Origin: Manduca sexta
Lineage: Eukaryota; Arthropoda; Insecta; Lepidoptera; Sphingidae
Length of the DNA: 64,000 bases
Reading direction: 5' to 3'
Assembly (NCBI RefSeq): GCF_014839805.1
Contig: NC_051117.1
Coordinates: 4,774,001 to 4,838,000, forward strand
A program made the position numbers and the translations under genes. This document shows positions 46,031 through 58,929 of this stretch, piece by piece. How positions within the stretch are numbered: the stretch's first letter is position 1; each line of letters starts with the position of its first letter. The notes under the pieces are model-generated. The model searched no databases. It saw nothing but the letters and a program-made list of their open reading frames with translations, and had not been told where the DNA came from.

Positions 46031-47740
46031 ACGCCCCAAGTTTTGCCGAGAAGTCTTTTACACTGCCAGAATGTGATACAGGCCTTTTCTAGTTTGTGGT
46101 CCAGATGTTTATTCCATAACAGTTTATTATCTAAAATGACACCTAGGTATTTCACCTCTTTTGTAAGAGATAACGTGGTGCCTTGTAATTTAGGTAAGCG
46201 TAAATTTTCTATAGTTCGCTTTCTTGTGAACAATACGAGTTCGGTTTTCGATGGGTTTGCCGTTAGTCCTTGTTCTAGGCACCATCGTTCGACGATTTTG
46301 AGGGCCCCTTGCATGAGATCGCATAGGACGCCTTCGAATTTTCCCTTAATAAGGATCGCTACATCGTCTGCATAGCCTACAGTGTGGAAGCCCGCCTCGT
46401 TTAGTGACCTAATTAGGTCATCCACTACGAGGTTCCACAGGAGTGGCGATATTACTCCCCTGTGGGCAGCCTTTTGATACAATGGCTCGGACTTTGCCAT
46501 TGACTGTCACCTGCACCGCTCTTTTCCTTAGCATATTACCTATCCAGTTGGCTGTGGATGGGTCAGCACCATGGTTGAGCAGTGCACGGCTTATGCTGTT
46601 AAACTGCGTCTTGTCAAAAGCTCCTTCGATGTCAATGAAGGCTGCAAGCGCTGAAGATTGAGTTGATAGTGCGCTCTCTATTGTCGTAATGACATTGTGA
46701 AGCGCTGATTCGGTTGATTTGCCAGAGGAGTAGGCGTGTTGTTGGTGATGTAGAGGGTGGTAAGTTAGAGCCTCATCTCGGAGATCTCGATCACACAATC
46801 TCTCCATTGCCTTAAGAAGGAAGGAGGTGAGGCTGATTGGTCTATACGATTTTGGTTGTGTATAGTCGCTCTTACCTGGTTTAGGTATAAATACTACTTT
46901 TACTTCTCTCCATTTATGGGGGGTGTAGCAGTGTATGAGGCATCCTCGGTAGATCTTGACTAGATGTGGAGCAATTGTGCTTTTGCTCCACTGTAGAAGT
47001 CCTGGGAAGATGCCGTCAAGACCAGCCGCTTTATAGGCAGAGAAGCTGTTTATTGCCCATAGGACTTTTTCCAACGTGATTACTCGCTGGGCAGTAGAGA
47101 TGGCGTCGCTAGTTGCTAGTTTAAATTTTTGTTGGTCCTCCTCCTCCCATGTGGTGTTCTCCGTTACGGAGCAACCTGGAAAGTGTGTGTTAAGTAACAG
47201 CTCGCACATTTCTGTGTCAGTTGTTGTATAGCTGTTATCTGGTTTCTTCAGGGAGCCTAGGTTGCGATCTGGGTCTTTAGATAGGATTTTTCTCACCCTA
47301 GCTGCCTGTGTGTTTGATTCAATGTTAGTACAGAAAGTTCGCCAGCATTCGCGCTTCCGTACCCGGATGCATTTCTTGTATGCTGCCTGGGTTGCCTTGT
47401 ACGCATCCCAGTCTTCTGCTTTCCTTGTGTTTTTTGCTCTGTTAAACAGTTTGCGTAGTTTGCATCTCAATTTCTCGAGTTGAGGACTCCACCAGCCGCT
47501 GCGATTGGCAGTCCTAGGCGTGTGTCCCGTGAGCGGACAGCTTTTTTGAAATGCGTCTATTAGTGTTTCTGTCAGTTTATTTACGTGTTTCTCTATGTCA
47601 GCCGGCCCGCCATATTCCTCGGGGATATGTTTGAGGTTCGGGCTTGCTGACACCAGCTTTCCGAACCATGCGCTATCAGTTCTTCTAGGGTTGCGCCAAG
47701 GTTCGGGCTTCTTAGTGTCCACGTTCAGTTTATATCTTAT
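46009..47740 (-). pseudogene. LINE ORF2 reverse transcriptase, frameshifted
   Basis: This is the polymerase that copies the element RNA onto nicked target DNA. The linker from the endonuclease begins near 47740. RT motifs follow in order: KVVFIPKPGK, YRPISL, SSGKSTESALH, motif A FIDIEGAFD, the GCPQG turn, GVISPLLWNL, motif C YADDVAI, SKTELVLF and KYLGVILD. Both the motif A and the YADD aspartates are intact. A frame break sits in a CCCC run (46457-46460), between GCPQG and GVISP. The frame stops at 46009 after GKTWGVHPRV, where the usual stretch with W.Y..I.P.L.YG..VWW is missing. By comparison with relatives about 40 codons are lost. Confidence 0.9.
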
Positions 47741-48376
47741 CCATCTGTGATCCGAGTTGGATAGTTCGTTAGATACCTGCCAATCTGATATTTTTCCGAA
47801 ATATTATCCGTTGACAGTGTTATGTCTATAATAGTTTGGTATCTGGAAGTTACAAAAGTGGGTTCGGACCCTCTGTTTATGAGCCTAAGATTAGTGGAGA
47901 ATAAAAATTCAACCAAGTCATCACCTCTTTTATTGGAAGCGCCGCCACCCCAGATAGTATGATGAGCGTTCGCGTCCGCCGAGATGATCAGCTCATGCTT
48001 CTTGTCTTCGCAGTGTCTGATTAGGTTCACTAGCTCGACCGTCGGTACGTCCGCGTCGCCCGGTAGGTAGGCGGACGCTAGTATTACTTTCCGGGATGCT
48101 AGGACAGCTGCTCCGGAGCCTGACTGTGGTCAGGTCTCTGGAACAGAACTCATTAATTATAACTGCGTCAATTGATTTGGGTACGTAGATGCAGGTGCGT
48201 GGGTTATTGACGGTGGTATCGAGTAGGATCTTACCTCCGATGTTGCTCAGACCGCAGATTCTGTCCTTCCTTATCCACGGCTCCTGGATAAGGGCGATGG
48301 TCCTGTTGTTTACCTCAGTGCTCTACGCAGGGTGGCCGCTGCAGCTTGTTTATGCTGGAGGTTGGCTTGTATTAAG
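47741..48376 (-). pseudogene. LINE ORF2 AP-type endonuclease, frameshifted
   Basis: This domain nicks the target DNA to prime reverse transcription. The pieces lie in order across three frames: QANLQHKQAAAATL with its Asn, IALIQEPW with the metal-binding Glu, LASAYLPGDADVP, SADANAHHTIWG (Asp/Asn), NRGSEPTFVTS and, at the end, NSDHRWIRY (Ser-Asp-His). Breaks are inferred near 48318, near 48120, and at the T5 run 47791-47795 (an A run on the coding strand). Catalytic residues are still visible, but no continuous frame exists. Confidence 0.88.
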
Positions 48377-48716
48377 TTAGTGAGGCGAGGAGGAGCGAAG
48401 GGGGCTGCTCACTTCCTCATCCGTCCCCAACGGAATGTCCTGGTCAGCCAGATGCGCGACAGCCTCCTCCAGATCGCCATAACTGGCGTCTCCGTCGGTG
48501 GTAGTCAGCGAGCAAACTGACATCCCATCCTGCCTCTGCCTTTCGGCGGAGGTGTTGGGTGACCATTGGTTCTCCAACCGCACTTTGCCTTTCGGCGAAG
48601 ATTGGCTGGTTAGCCGTGGACACAGACGCTGCCATCACCAGGTCCTTCCCAGCGCGCACCTTCTGCTTTGCAGCGGAGGGGTCGCTGGAGGTCCCGGATG
48701 TAGGCGCCGTCTCAAC
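48377..48716 (-). pseudogene. LINE ORF1 C-terminal fragment, 5'-truncated
   Basis: The element begins inside ORF1 at 48716. The first frame (VETAPTSG to SAVGEP) and a second frame (TSAERQRQDG to DLEEAVAHLADQDIP, then PLRSSSPH and a stop at 48377) cover the acidic C-terminus of a gag-like protein, with a frame change around 48560-48583. No zinc knuckle remains, since the upstream part was never copied. ORF2 follows within a few bases in another frame. Confidence 0.7.
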
Positions 48717-48729
48717 AAATCTTAATAAT
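48717..48729. repeat. LINE target-site duplication, right copy
   Basis: AAATCTTAATAAT is identical to 44796-44808 and marks the truncated 5' end of the element. Confidence 0.93.
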
Positions 48730-51700
48730 AAGAATAACAATTTCCAATATGGACAACTATTCTTTTTTCAAACGTGTTTTTTTTTTTATTAGAACTTAGG
48801 TTTCATGCCAGTAATTTTATATCAAATATAAATGAACACCGTCCAACTTCCCTTGAGCTTCGAGGAATTGTTTGTACCGAACACAGGTCTGTAAACACTC
48901 GTTAAAGCAATTTCTTATTGTGAAAGTCCCTGCGGTGTAGAACCTCGTAGTGCAGTGAGAATTGTTTGTTTGGGTTGTAAATTGTCTGGGTAAAGGAGAA
49001 AATTGCAGACGTCCGAGGCAAACAGCTGCTGTGCGGTCCTCAATGTGCGCTCAGTAGACGCACGAAACAAAGACGGTCTAATGAATCGGTTTGTCAAGTA
49101 AAATGAACTATTAATATTCTTTATAATAGAAAAAGATAGTTGTGCTACCGCTACATAAATTAATGTAGTTTTAAGGGTCTAGAAGGTATGAGCCGAAGCT
49201 TATGAAAGCTAAACTAAATAATATATTTCGCTTGTTTGATGTTCAAGAAATCGGTTAAAAGGCTAATAAAGAATACGAAATAACCCCTGCTCGAATGAAA
49301 AGACTCAAATCTATCAATAGAACGGAACACAATAGCTAAAGCCATGTACTCAACAACAAAGGTACCGAAATCAATCCAACGTTCACCGTTTATGCGGCAA
49401 AGGTATTCGTATAAAGCTTTCATTAGCATTGCGTGTGTCACGAAAATTATATGTTAATTCGGGCGTTCCATTCAGCAATGGTTCGAGAAAAAAAAAACAA
49501 TCCGATCATGATAATGAACGTCGCGTCGGCCGAGTTATCGATTTTGTTTTCGTTTTCGTTTACAATCGATTTTACAATAACGCGATTTGTGGAAATGAGG
49601 TTTACACGTTTGTTTTGATGGCTATCTAAGTAGGGCAATTTCCTTTTAACGGTTAGTGACAGTGATTTGAATATTGTATACATTTGTTCTATTTATGTAC
49701 GTTTTAAATAATTCCATAGCACTAAGATACGCTGCGCCTTCCTTATATTCTACATTACTTCTGCTCTATCAATACAATGTCGTATAAAAGTTTGATCCAA
49801 AGCCGAAACAGATATTGAATATCTAATCATATGCGTGTGTCTCGTCGACTTCAGTACCACTTCGGTATGTTAGCATCTACAAGGCCACTTAGGCATACAT
49901 TCGCTTCGCCCCGTTTCATCCACTTACTGGCAACTTTCAGAAGGCCACCCCAATTGGCCGAGTGATGTAACTTAATTTGCGTAAATAATATTTCAATATA
50001 AATATCATGCGGTAATATTTGAAATGTATTATCTTTATGATGTAATGGATGTCATTTTATTTCTTTGTCTATGCTTTATAGAGATAAAAAAATATATTGT
50101 AATTTAAATATCGAATACAGTATTAACATTTATTTTCTTCTTTATTGTGGCCAGTCAAAAAGCCAGTTATTTCTAAAATTATTTTTTAAAATGGCGTTCA
50201 TATTTTTATGACACTGATGTATCAATCTCAAATTCAAATTGCAATATAAACGGCGCCGAAAGACTAGATTTGCATGAAACTTTCACAGTCGACCGCAGCC
50301 GACTAGCGCGGTTTCTAACCTACTACACAAAACACCTATTTCTTTCCCATTTAAAACTTATTGCTATCCGTGTAGAAGATGTTTGTCGACTTTTACTTTA
50401 GCCACGAACCGATCGAGTTGGGAAAGACTTGATATATGTCATTAGATGTGTGGTGCAGGTTATTTTCCATCTGTTTTTATTGGATAATTCTAGAAAATTG
50501 GCTAAGTAGATATACTGATACTTTCGCTTGTATGTATGTAATCGGTTTACGGTTTTAAGGTCTTCAACCCCGGTGACAAATGTGTAATTTTGTCGATACT
50601 ATTTATTCGAAAGAATAAAGGATATTCCAAGCGTCTTCACTAGGCAACAGGAATTTTATTCAAAAACCATCCCACTCATATCGATACAATAGGAAATACA
50701 TAAAACAATATTACATGATCAGAAAATAATCCATTAAAACTAGATTTAATATGTTCTAAATCAAAATTCACAGTGAAGGCAAATTCGTCTAGACGTCGAA
50801 TACAGTCGATAAATAACAAAAGTAGAAATACCATAATCAATCACCGAATGAGATATATAAAGCAATTTATATATCTTAATGTTTATTGAAGTCAGGACTC
50901 AGGTCGGTGTCAAGAATAATAAAACATTCACTATGAAACGTTAATGTCCATTGTGTGTTGTTTTATTTTAATTATATACGTAATAAATTACGTCTGTGTA
51001 ATGTTACATTGAAATTTAATTATTCGTACAGTAAAGTCTTGTATATTAAGGTGAAGCGTCTACATTTAACCATGTGGTAATCAATCATGTTATTGGAAAG
51101 GTTACAGCTATCTTGATGTTTTCGGTTTATTGTTATTTTCAATTATAATGCACCTTTTAAATACTTGGCAACATCTGATAATTCAATTTTAGGAGCGCAG
51201 TGCATGCAATGGCTTATGATTCAAATTTCTGGGAGGTCGTGTTTCTGATAAAAGAGAATGGATATGTTAGTTCATTTACCAAACACATAAACTGCTCGTC
51301 TCGTCAGTAATTCTTTTAAAAGGAAACCTTTCCAAAGACTGTATACACCCTGCCCTTTAATTATATAATAATACGTATTATAAGCCTTAAGGGCAAACAA
51401 TAGTGGTATATTTGTATTCGTTCCCATTGCTAAAGGGATTCGGGAATCCGGTCCCAGCTCGCGATGCATGTTGACTTCAATTTGATTATCTCCTTTTCTA
51501 TATTCGCATAGCAAATTGACTCCTTGTTACTGGGAGCCCCTTGACCTATTTACAAACGATTTTATTCAGGGCAGTTATGTAATATGGACATTATGTGAAT
51601 AGGAAAAAGGGTTTTTATTTACTGTAGCTAAAATGTTAATGTGAAAATGGATAATTAGGTTTTCCATTTTATTGTTATTGGGTTCATCAGCGTTAATTGT

Positions 51701-52721
51701 TAAGTATCTAGCATCATTTAATTTTATGTCTTTAGTATGTATACAAAACTGTTAAATTTTCAAGTCTAGACTTTTAGATGTGGGTCTTTGCCCATTTATA
51801 ATGCCAAGTCATACCCGTGACAAAGCTATTGGGCCGTTACTCGAAATATAGACATGCCTACGTTATGGTATACTGAATCAGAAGTTCCAAATAAAGCCAA
51901 CATTTGCATTATCAGAAACAATGTGCTAATGATCACAAGTTGCGAGTACGTTACAAAACTTTCAAAACGGCGAAAGTGTTTCGCGGACGGCGGATAGTCT
52001 TTGTGACCTTAAAATACATTTACGATAAGGTCGAATGTTATGAATATGCATACCGCTTTCGTTTCCGTATACTCGGATTAATGGGGGGCTAGGTCAAGTT
52101 CGGAGGCCGAAGGTTTTATGGTTTAATATTTTTTTATGCAAATGTGAAAAGGTTTATTGATCTTTTAGTTTTCATATTGTTATTTATGTTGTAAATTTTT
52201 AGGCTTGGTGTAGCTCTTTAATTTTTTTTCTAGATATATCTGCTATAGTAAATTATTTTAAAATAAATAGACTACAAATTTATGTTGTAAAAGTTTTTTT
52301 ACACAGGGTGAAATACTAAGTTAAAAGCCATGTAATTAGGCAATATATTCCACACACTGTTTTAATTAATGCCAGTCTTTTTACAACGGAAAGACGAGAT
52401 GAGTTACCAATTTGTACCTTCGATGATTTTGATAAGTTAGAACTTAAAGTGTCCATTGAAAAAAACATTTAACAAACGAATTACTATTCATTAACTTTTA
52501 GGTTAGCAGTTTTAAAACCGCACCACAATAACATTTCTTCGTTAAACTAAACCAGTAAGACAAACGTACATAACACGGGTTTATATTTAACCGCTCCTCA
52601 TCGTTATTCCCGGCAGAAGGTGAAGCTCAGATCGCATACGGAGCCGGTTATTGCAATTACGATCGGCGGCAACCGTACTGTGAGATACGTCACTAATACG
52701 TGAACTCGGTGATTATGCAAC
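48730..52721. other. Intronic AT-rich DNA right of the LINE
   Basis: No gene or repeat was recognised. Overlapping open frames at 49429-49683 lie on both strands over a low-complexity GTTTTCGTTTTCGTTT block and have no family features. A GC-richer patch lies at 52600-52700. Confidence 0.4.
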
Positions 52722-52737
52722 TAGGTTAGGTTAGGTT
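52722..52737 (+). repeat. Three TTAGG units, telomere-like
   Basis: TAGGTTAGGTTAGGTT holds three units of the insect telomere repeat TTAGG. It is very short and may be chance or a repair scar. Confidence 0.6.
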
Positions 52738-55700
52738 GGAAAATCTGATTAGCGATACTTATACGTGTCAATTTGTGAAGATATTTGGATGTTTGTTAGA
52801 AGTAAATGCAGAAATCTCTGAACGTATTTGGATGTGTGGCAAGAAAATGTATCAAGTCTTAGATTAAACATACCGACAATTTATCATCCCGATCCGTATT
52901 TAATATTAATAAGACTTATATATTGTTTAGAGAATATTTGTGCGGATGGAGCCGGAGGAATACCTAGTCTTTTATATCTGTTTATGGAGGACTTTAAGTG
53001 ATGCTAATGTTTTTAGATTTTTAATACTAATTAACAATACAAACAGGAACAAAATAAGCGCATTACAATTCGTTTCCTTACTTATTTTTTATTGCCTTGT
53101 AAAATACGGAAGTGAAATAAACTCACTAATATAAGTGTTACTTGTTATGACTAAGCTAATGTTATTACAGGTAGTTTATTTTTTTACTTATAAAAACTAT
53201 ACTTACTTGAAAGCAGTGCAAGATTGACAAGTACTGAGTCCTTTGTTAAAATAACCACATTAGTTTACGATGTAAAGTTTGAGTATGAGCTTCCAGACAA
53301 ATCTTTCAGTGAATCAGCAAAAAAGAAGCCATAGAGTAATCAAAAATTATGTTATAATCTAGCTGTACAACATATGATCGTTATTACCAATTATATTAGT
53401 ACGTAAATGTAAATGTATGTACCGAAATGTGACTGTGTACATTGAAAGTCTACGTATTTCAATAGAAAGTCTACGTATTTCAAAATCATTACCAGATGTT
53501 TTCACAATACTTCATTACCCCCTCACAATAAATAGGTAATGAATATTTAGTTATAACTAGCACCCTACGTCCAGTTCAATTAAACGGTGGCCGTACTCAT
53601 TACACTAATGCAATGTTTTTGTTAGTGGATGCAGTGGAACAATGTTATTCATCCGGACTATTTGTGAGTGTACCGCACACCTGTACTGGACGTTATGGTA
53701 TTGTTATTCACATCGCTCTGCGGTCGCATCGGAAGCGATTGGATCTTCTTAATGATTTCCTTGTACGGAAGATTTGTGTTTGAATACAAAGTAACACACA
53801 TAAGTGTGGTTATGTGTATGTTTGTCCTTCATTGACGCAACATTGAGTTGAGACGATTCTTAAGTATAAAGATCGTAGGAAAAGTACGTCATGTGAGGTG
53901 TGGATTGTGGATTTTTTTTCAATTAACAGTTAATGAATACTGGATTCATACAATATTGATAAATTATCTATATTTACGTAACTGAATAAGTTTATTTTGT
54001 CGTTTTTAATGTCACACAAATATTTGGTGTAAACAAATAGCAAATTTATGGTTGCAACAAGCTACTCAGCAAGAAATATTTTGCCATATCTCTGCACTGT
54101 ATACGACAGCACCCCGCTAGAATGCATTGCAGCTGCCAGTTGTAAAGTACCATCGAGCAGTTAATTGTTCCGACATTGTTTTTTCAACGGCCCATTAAAA
54201 CTCGTCGTGGCATGATTCACGTCGGCCGGTGCTTATTACGGGAAAATTTTCAGCTCAGAAATGCATTGAAATGCGTTTGGAATCCAATGCACGGTGCTTT
54301 CGTTGTTTATGGGTTTTCCTCGGTTGCGTGTTATTTTTGGTTTGGTACAAATTCTTTAACTTTTGTTTATGTTTTTATATATTTTACTAGAAATTAATAC
54401 GTTAAATAGAATTTGGCATAAATAAATGATGTCGAAATCATTCGAAATCCGAGATACATTTACATCAGTATCTTACAAATGACTTACAACTATCAATTTG
54501 TACTCCCAAATCACATAAAGATTAATAGAAACTGATAAAATATCGAAGCGAATAATAAATACAGAACAGAGATTACAATCTGCAACTGATTTAAGTAAAG
54601 ACTTGACAGACGGGTTTATCTCGAGCCGAGACCCGACTGCATAGCCGCAACGCAGCCTTGCGCTCAGGAAGTCTTAATTGTGGCCAGTTTAATTAAACCA
54701 GTTCTACGTTTAATGAAAACCTTTGTTCATCGGCCAATTTTTGTGTGCGAATTGTTATGCTTTTGTGAGGGTGAAATGGTTATTAGAAGGGGGTTGATGA
54801 TGATTGGTTCTGATATTAAAAGACCTAATTTTGTTCTACGTATGTGTGTTTTGAAATGTAGCTTGATGATAGGGAAGAGGATTGAAAGCCCAGCTAGCAC
54901 AGCTCAGACCAATCGTTCCTGAAGGTTCTAAAAGACTTCCATTCCTCTCTTTCCATATACTCACAATAATTCTTCTGGTAGTGAGTGTGTTCATAAGCAA
55001 TGGTTGTTACATTAGATGACCGTCACAATTCGTTTGCTTACCTTTTGTTGTAAAAAAAAGTTCATGATAAATTAATAATATTGAGTCATTGCCTGAGTTT
55101 TGGCTTCTCAAGACTGATTCTAATCGACTATTGACTATTATTTATTAAGTTTCTTAAGTAAGACCGAGCAGACGTTCTTCCGATGGTGACTGGTGAACTC
55201 CGTGGCATTGGCAGCCCTTAGTACGATCCTTTCGAACCGATTAGTCACTGCAGTGGTTACGTTAAGTAGCTTACTTACCGTGCAATATGCATACAATTTG
55301 TAATACATGTTAATGTTGTAGTTATTAGTCATCGTGTTTATACATAGCTAAATGCACTGACTGTACTTAGATTTATTATATTTTCACAAGACTTGCATGT
55401 GTTTATAAATTGTTACGAATTGAGTGATTTAACATATCAGTGACGAGCTCGGCGCGGGTCCGTGTCACAATAATTGGGACTAGAAGATTCTAGATAGACT
55501 TGCTTCTGTATTTTAAAGAAAGTCATGCTTAACATTGAGCGAGTATCATGAAGATTTTTTTTATTAACATTCCAAAATGGTATATAAAAAGCATGACTGT
55601 GTATGTTAAATGTTTTTTAGCAGAGGCCCATTTGGTGTGTGAACGCCGTGGCTAATAAATACCCATATGTCAGCGAAATGGCAGATGCGATGCCGATATT

Positions 55701-56863
55701 TTAAGAAAATATAAGGTTTTGGGAAGGGATACTAGAGATAGAAATAACAGGACGTTTAATTACACTATTTTGAGTAAAATTTACACACAGTATTTATTTG
55801 TGTAATGCTTTCAATTCGTTACATTATCTATAGATCATATATCCAAATAAAGTCTTCAGATTAGATGTATTAAATAAGCCAAAGGTCAAGGCGATTGGCA
55901 ATAATAATCCAAGACGAGAAGCATCAGTTATGAGTCAATATATTTATAATATATTGCACAAACATAAAGGCAATTGCTTATATTTAACAGATGTTAACAT
56001 CATTAAAATATTTTTTACCATTAACATTGTCATTTTCCTTATATTGTTTCAAGTCAGTAAGCTCGACGAAACACCACATCATTACCGTCCAATGTTAATT
56101 ATTTCATGTCATAAATCTCTGCCGCCTATGGCAATGACAAATAAAATGTTTATGGTAAATTTATTCAGGTTAATGACCCAATTCCGGAATAAAAAAAAAA
56201 TCTCTAAAACGTTAAAGCTGATTCATTCCTTTGTACGTCTATCGTGAGACGTGATTTGTATAATGTTTTTTAGTTTTGTGCAATTGTGTCTAAGGCTTTG
56301 TTAGGTACGTGCTTAGGGTTATAGAATTGATTATTTTTGTCGTTAAACGTAATTGAATAAAAAAACATTTTGTTGGTTTAGAAATAACAATGTCGTGATT
56401 GTTATTGCATAAAACTGTTCATTTTATGTAAAGCACTTTTTATAAGAGACGTTTGATAATTTAAACAACGATTTTTGGGTATCTTTTGATTACATTTTGT
56501 TATTAGAATTTGGTGATTTAAGCTCTGTATTTCACACTGGTGGATTAATAGCAAAAAACAGGTTTTCCTGTTAACAATGTTTAGGCGGTCGTCTACCTAC
56601 ACAACACTTAAGATGTAGTAAATAAGTCTTAAATTCTGCTAGATTCTAGTTAAAAGTCTAGCTGAATTTTATGTGGATCAAGTTTTGTCGTATTACGATT
56701 CTAAATTCATATTATTACTTATAAAATCATCATTATGCGGTTTCGAATGTAACCTACGAGATACTTTTTAAATGTAGTATCACATACATTATTTGTCATA
56801 ACGGCATGTTCACATGTGGACAATATAATATGACGATGATATAACTATTAAAACCAACGCAAA
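52738..56863. other. Intronic AT-rich DNA
   Basis: GC-richer patches lie at 54600-54690 and 55150-55290. The latter contains a minus-strand open frame (55138-55332) and a consensus donor, CACG followed by GTAAGTAAG, but no family could be named. The remainder shows nothing beyond the small tandem duplication at 53444. Confidence 0.4.
53444..53482 (+). repeat. Recent 21-bp tandem duplication
   Basis: GAAAGTCTACGTATTTCAAT and GAAAGTCTACGTATTTCAAA stand side by side with a 21-base period and nearly no differences. Confidence 0.85.
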
Positions 56864-57082
56864 ATGACGGGTAATTTCACCACAACACAATACCCCAGCG
56901 CGAGTGACTTTCAAAAAAACGGATCCCTATTGACGACTGACAAAATGATGTCCGGTTTGCGCAAGAGTCGCGCTCATGAGCACGGCCAGATAATCTGCGC
57001 CCGCGCATTGTTAAAGGTAGAAAGTGGGCGTTTGTCTTGCAAGCGCGACCGTCATTTACCTCCCCCTTGGCGTAAAAACTAA
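56864..57082 (+). CDS. Unassigned 72-codon open frame, possible first exon
   Basis: An ATG with A at -3 opens a frame in a patch that is clearly GC-richer than its surroundings. The product starts MTGNFTTTQYPSASDFQKNG and is polar and basic, with no hydrophobic segment. A donor-like AAAG followed by GTAGAAAG after codon 51 (57016/57017, phase 0) would allow splicing onward. The frame otherwise ends at 57082. No family is recognised and no partner exon was found. Confidence 0.22.
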   Translation: MTGNFTTTQYPSASDFQKNGSLLTTDKMMSGLRKSRAHEHGQIICARALLKVESGRLSCKRDRHLPPPWRKN

Positions 57083-58725
57083 ATGTGCCACAAGTTTGAT
57101 GCCAATCGCTATTGTTGTTTATTTTAATGTTGACGTGTCAAAGTAACAGGGATTTTGAGTTTGACACGCTACGACTTGTACGCTTTAGATTTCTGACGCA
57201 ACAATAAGATGTGTTGTATCGTTGTTAGGTATGGGATTTTGGTTTTGTAACAAATTTTGCCATCGACATGCGTTACATTTAGAAGAGAAAATCTATAATA
57301 TCCTTGAAACTAACAATACATTGTATGTTTTTTTTGGAACATTCGCGGTGTAATTCTTAAAGCTTCTGATAGTATTTGTATACTTTGATGCTTATTTGCT
57401 CCATATGCCGGTTAGATGAACACAATCTTCATTGATTGATGACACCTATGAGAAGATAAAACATATTCGACCTAAATAGAAAGGCGATAGCGCACAAAAC
57501 CCATTAACGAGCACCGTATCCAAGTTTATGCAGTGCCAGTGGATGCCTTAGATTCGTTCGTATATTCGCATCGCGCGTGCATTCGAGCGTCGGTGCTCGA
57601 GTTTTTCGCTCCCCAACTCTATTAAAACTATACACGCTCGATATCACGCCTGCCGTGCGATATTCATTCTTGTTTTAAACACTTTAAAGTCAAGATTTAC
57701 ACGTTCGGTGTAAACGGCTGGTGTCGATTGCTTTTCACGCCGTACGGAATATGATTTCATCCGAGTGCAGGGAAAGCAGTGCTGTATTGCTTTCGAGGTT
57801 AAAGTATAAAATATAACAGAGCGTGGCCGTGGAATTAAAATCAAGTGTTGGACGGGCCTCGCATCAATTCAGTATTTACGATACAGTGTATATTGGCAGC
57901 GGATCTTTAGGTGGTTATTGGCTTATTAACTATTGATAAGTAATATTAAAGGGTTTGGTGATTAATCTATTAAATATTTATGGTTTGCTGTATTTTCTCA
58001 CTCGTGTGTAGTTCAAAATTCCTAAATTAATAAAAATAAAAAAAACAGGCTGAGCATTAGTGATAAATAATAGTGTTAAATATTTAATGACCATTAAACT
58101 TATGTATATTATATAGCTGGCTTATTATTACAAAGTCCTGTGATGATTTATATTATGTTGAAAATGTTTTTTTTTTTTCATAATGGTAAAAATTTTAAAA
58201 ATCAATTCAAGGTTCCACCTATACCTATATTTCGGTATTATTGGAAATTTTAACTGTGGTACATGGAACCATGTGATACACAGATCCTTGTATTAGGGAG
58301 CCATAAATATATTTATCTGATTTGTAACAAAGGAATATTTCGAGGGCAGAGGTATATTTAAATATTCCTGGTTTCCTCCTCAAATTAATTACTTAGCAAT
58401 ATACCTATAACCTAGAATATAGTCATCTCCCACTCAAAAAAAGATGGGTCCGTAAAACGTTGAGTTCATGAATAACAAATAGAGGCAACAGAGGAAAAAT
58501 GTAAATACTCATCCGACAGACAGTGATCATCGATCCGGGACGGCAAAATGGTAGGACGGTCATCTGCAGTCACAGCGACATGATGTATTATACCTTATTC
58601 AATGGACATAAGATAGACAATAGAGTTTATAATGATTTCTTAGAGATTAAATAAATAAGAGAAAACTTTTCATGACAAATAATCGCATCTTGAATCCATA
58701 TAGTTCATATTATTATTGAATATGT
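57083..58725. other. Intronic DNA
   Basis: A CpG-richer block at 57500-57730 has no recognised gene; the rest is AT-rich with a poly(T) run at 58168. Nothing else was identified. Confidence 0.4.
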
Positions 58726-58820
58726 TAGACTTTTCTATTCAGTATAAGCTTGTAGGCTTGAATTTGTGTCAGACATGGTGATAGGCACGCCCCTATCACA
58801 TGTACAGAATACACACGGTG

Positions 58821-58881
58821 GAAAATGGGTGCACCAGTTGCGCCTTTGTTAGACAAAGGCGCAACTGGTGCACCCATTTTC
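58821..58881. repeat. Perfect palindrome, 29-bp arms with a 3-base spacer
   Basis: Left arm 58821-58849 and right arm 58853-58881 are exact reverse complements around TAG. The left arm is normal SINE sequence (GGTGCACCAGTTGCGCC), so the right arm is the newly made inverted copy. Confidence 0.95.
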
Positions 58882-58929
58882 ACGCATTTAACTATGTAGG
58901 GATAGATCCCTACGTAGTTAAATGCGTGA
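58880..58929. repeat. Near-perfect palindrome, 24-bp arms with a 2-base spacer
   Basis: Arms 58880-58903 and 58906-58929 match at 23 of 24 positions around AG, with one G/T wobble. It directly abuts the first palindrome. Confidence 0.93.

Larger units (their letters stand above)
44809..48716 (-). mobile_element. 5'-truncated jockey-superfamily non-LTR retrotransposon (I/R1-like, with RNase H)
   Basis: The 3,908-bp insertion reads, on the minus strand, ORF1 C-terminal part, ORF2 endonuclease, reverse transcriptase, RNase H and a C-terminal Cys/His knuckle, a short 3' UTR of about 85 bp, and a tail of three CATAAC-type repeats (44809-44826). A perfect 13-bp duplication flanks it, so both ends are exact. 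The RNase H domain together with an AP-type endonuclease points to the I/R1-like part of the superfamily; the exact clade is not certain. Several frame breaks and one internal loss make this copy defective. Confidence 0.93.

Noticed and set aside
45265..46375. Plus-strand frames across the LINE RT/RNase H region
   Set aside because: They are antisense to clear RT and RNase H motifs on the minus strand and carry no motifs of their own.
48444..48725. Plus-strand frames over the right end of the LINE
   Set aside because: They are antisense shadows of the ORF1 fragment.
52722..52737. Interstitial telomere array or telomere-specific retrotransposon target
   Set aside because: Only three TTAGG units are present, too few to call an array, and no element is inserted at them.
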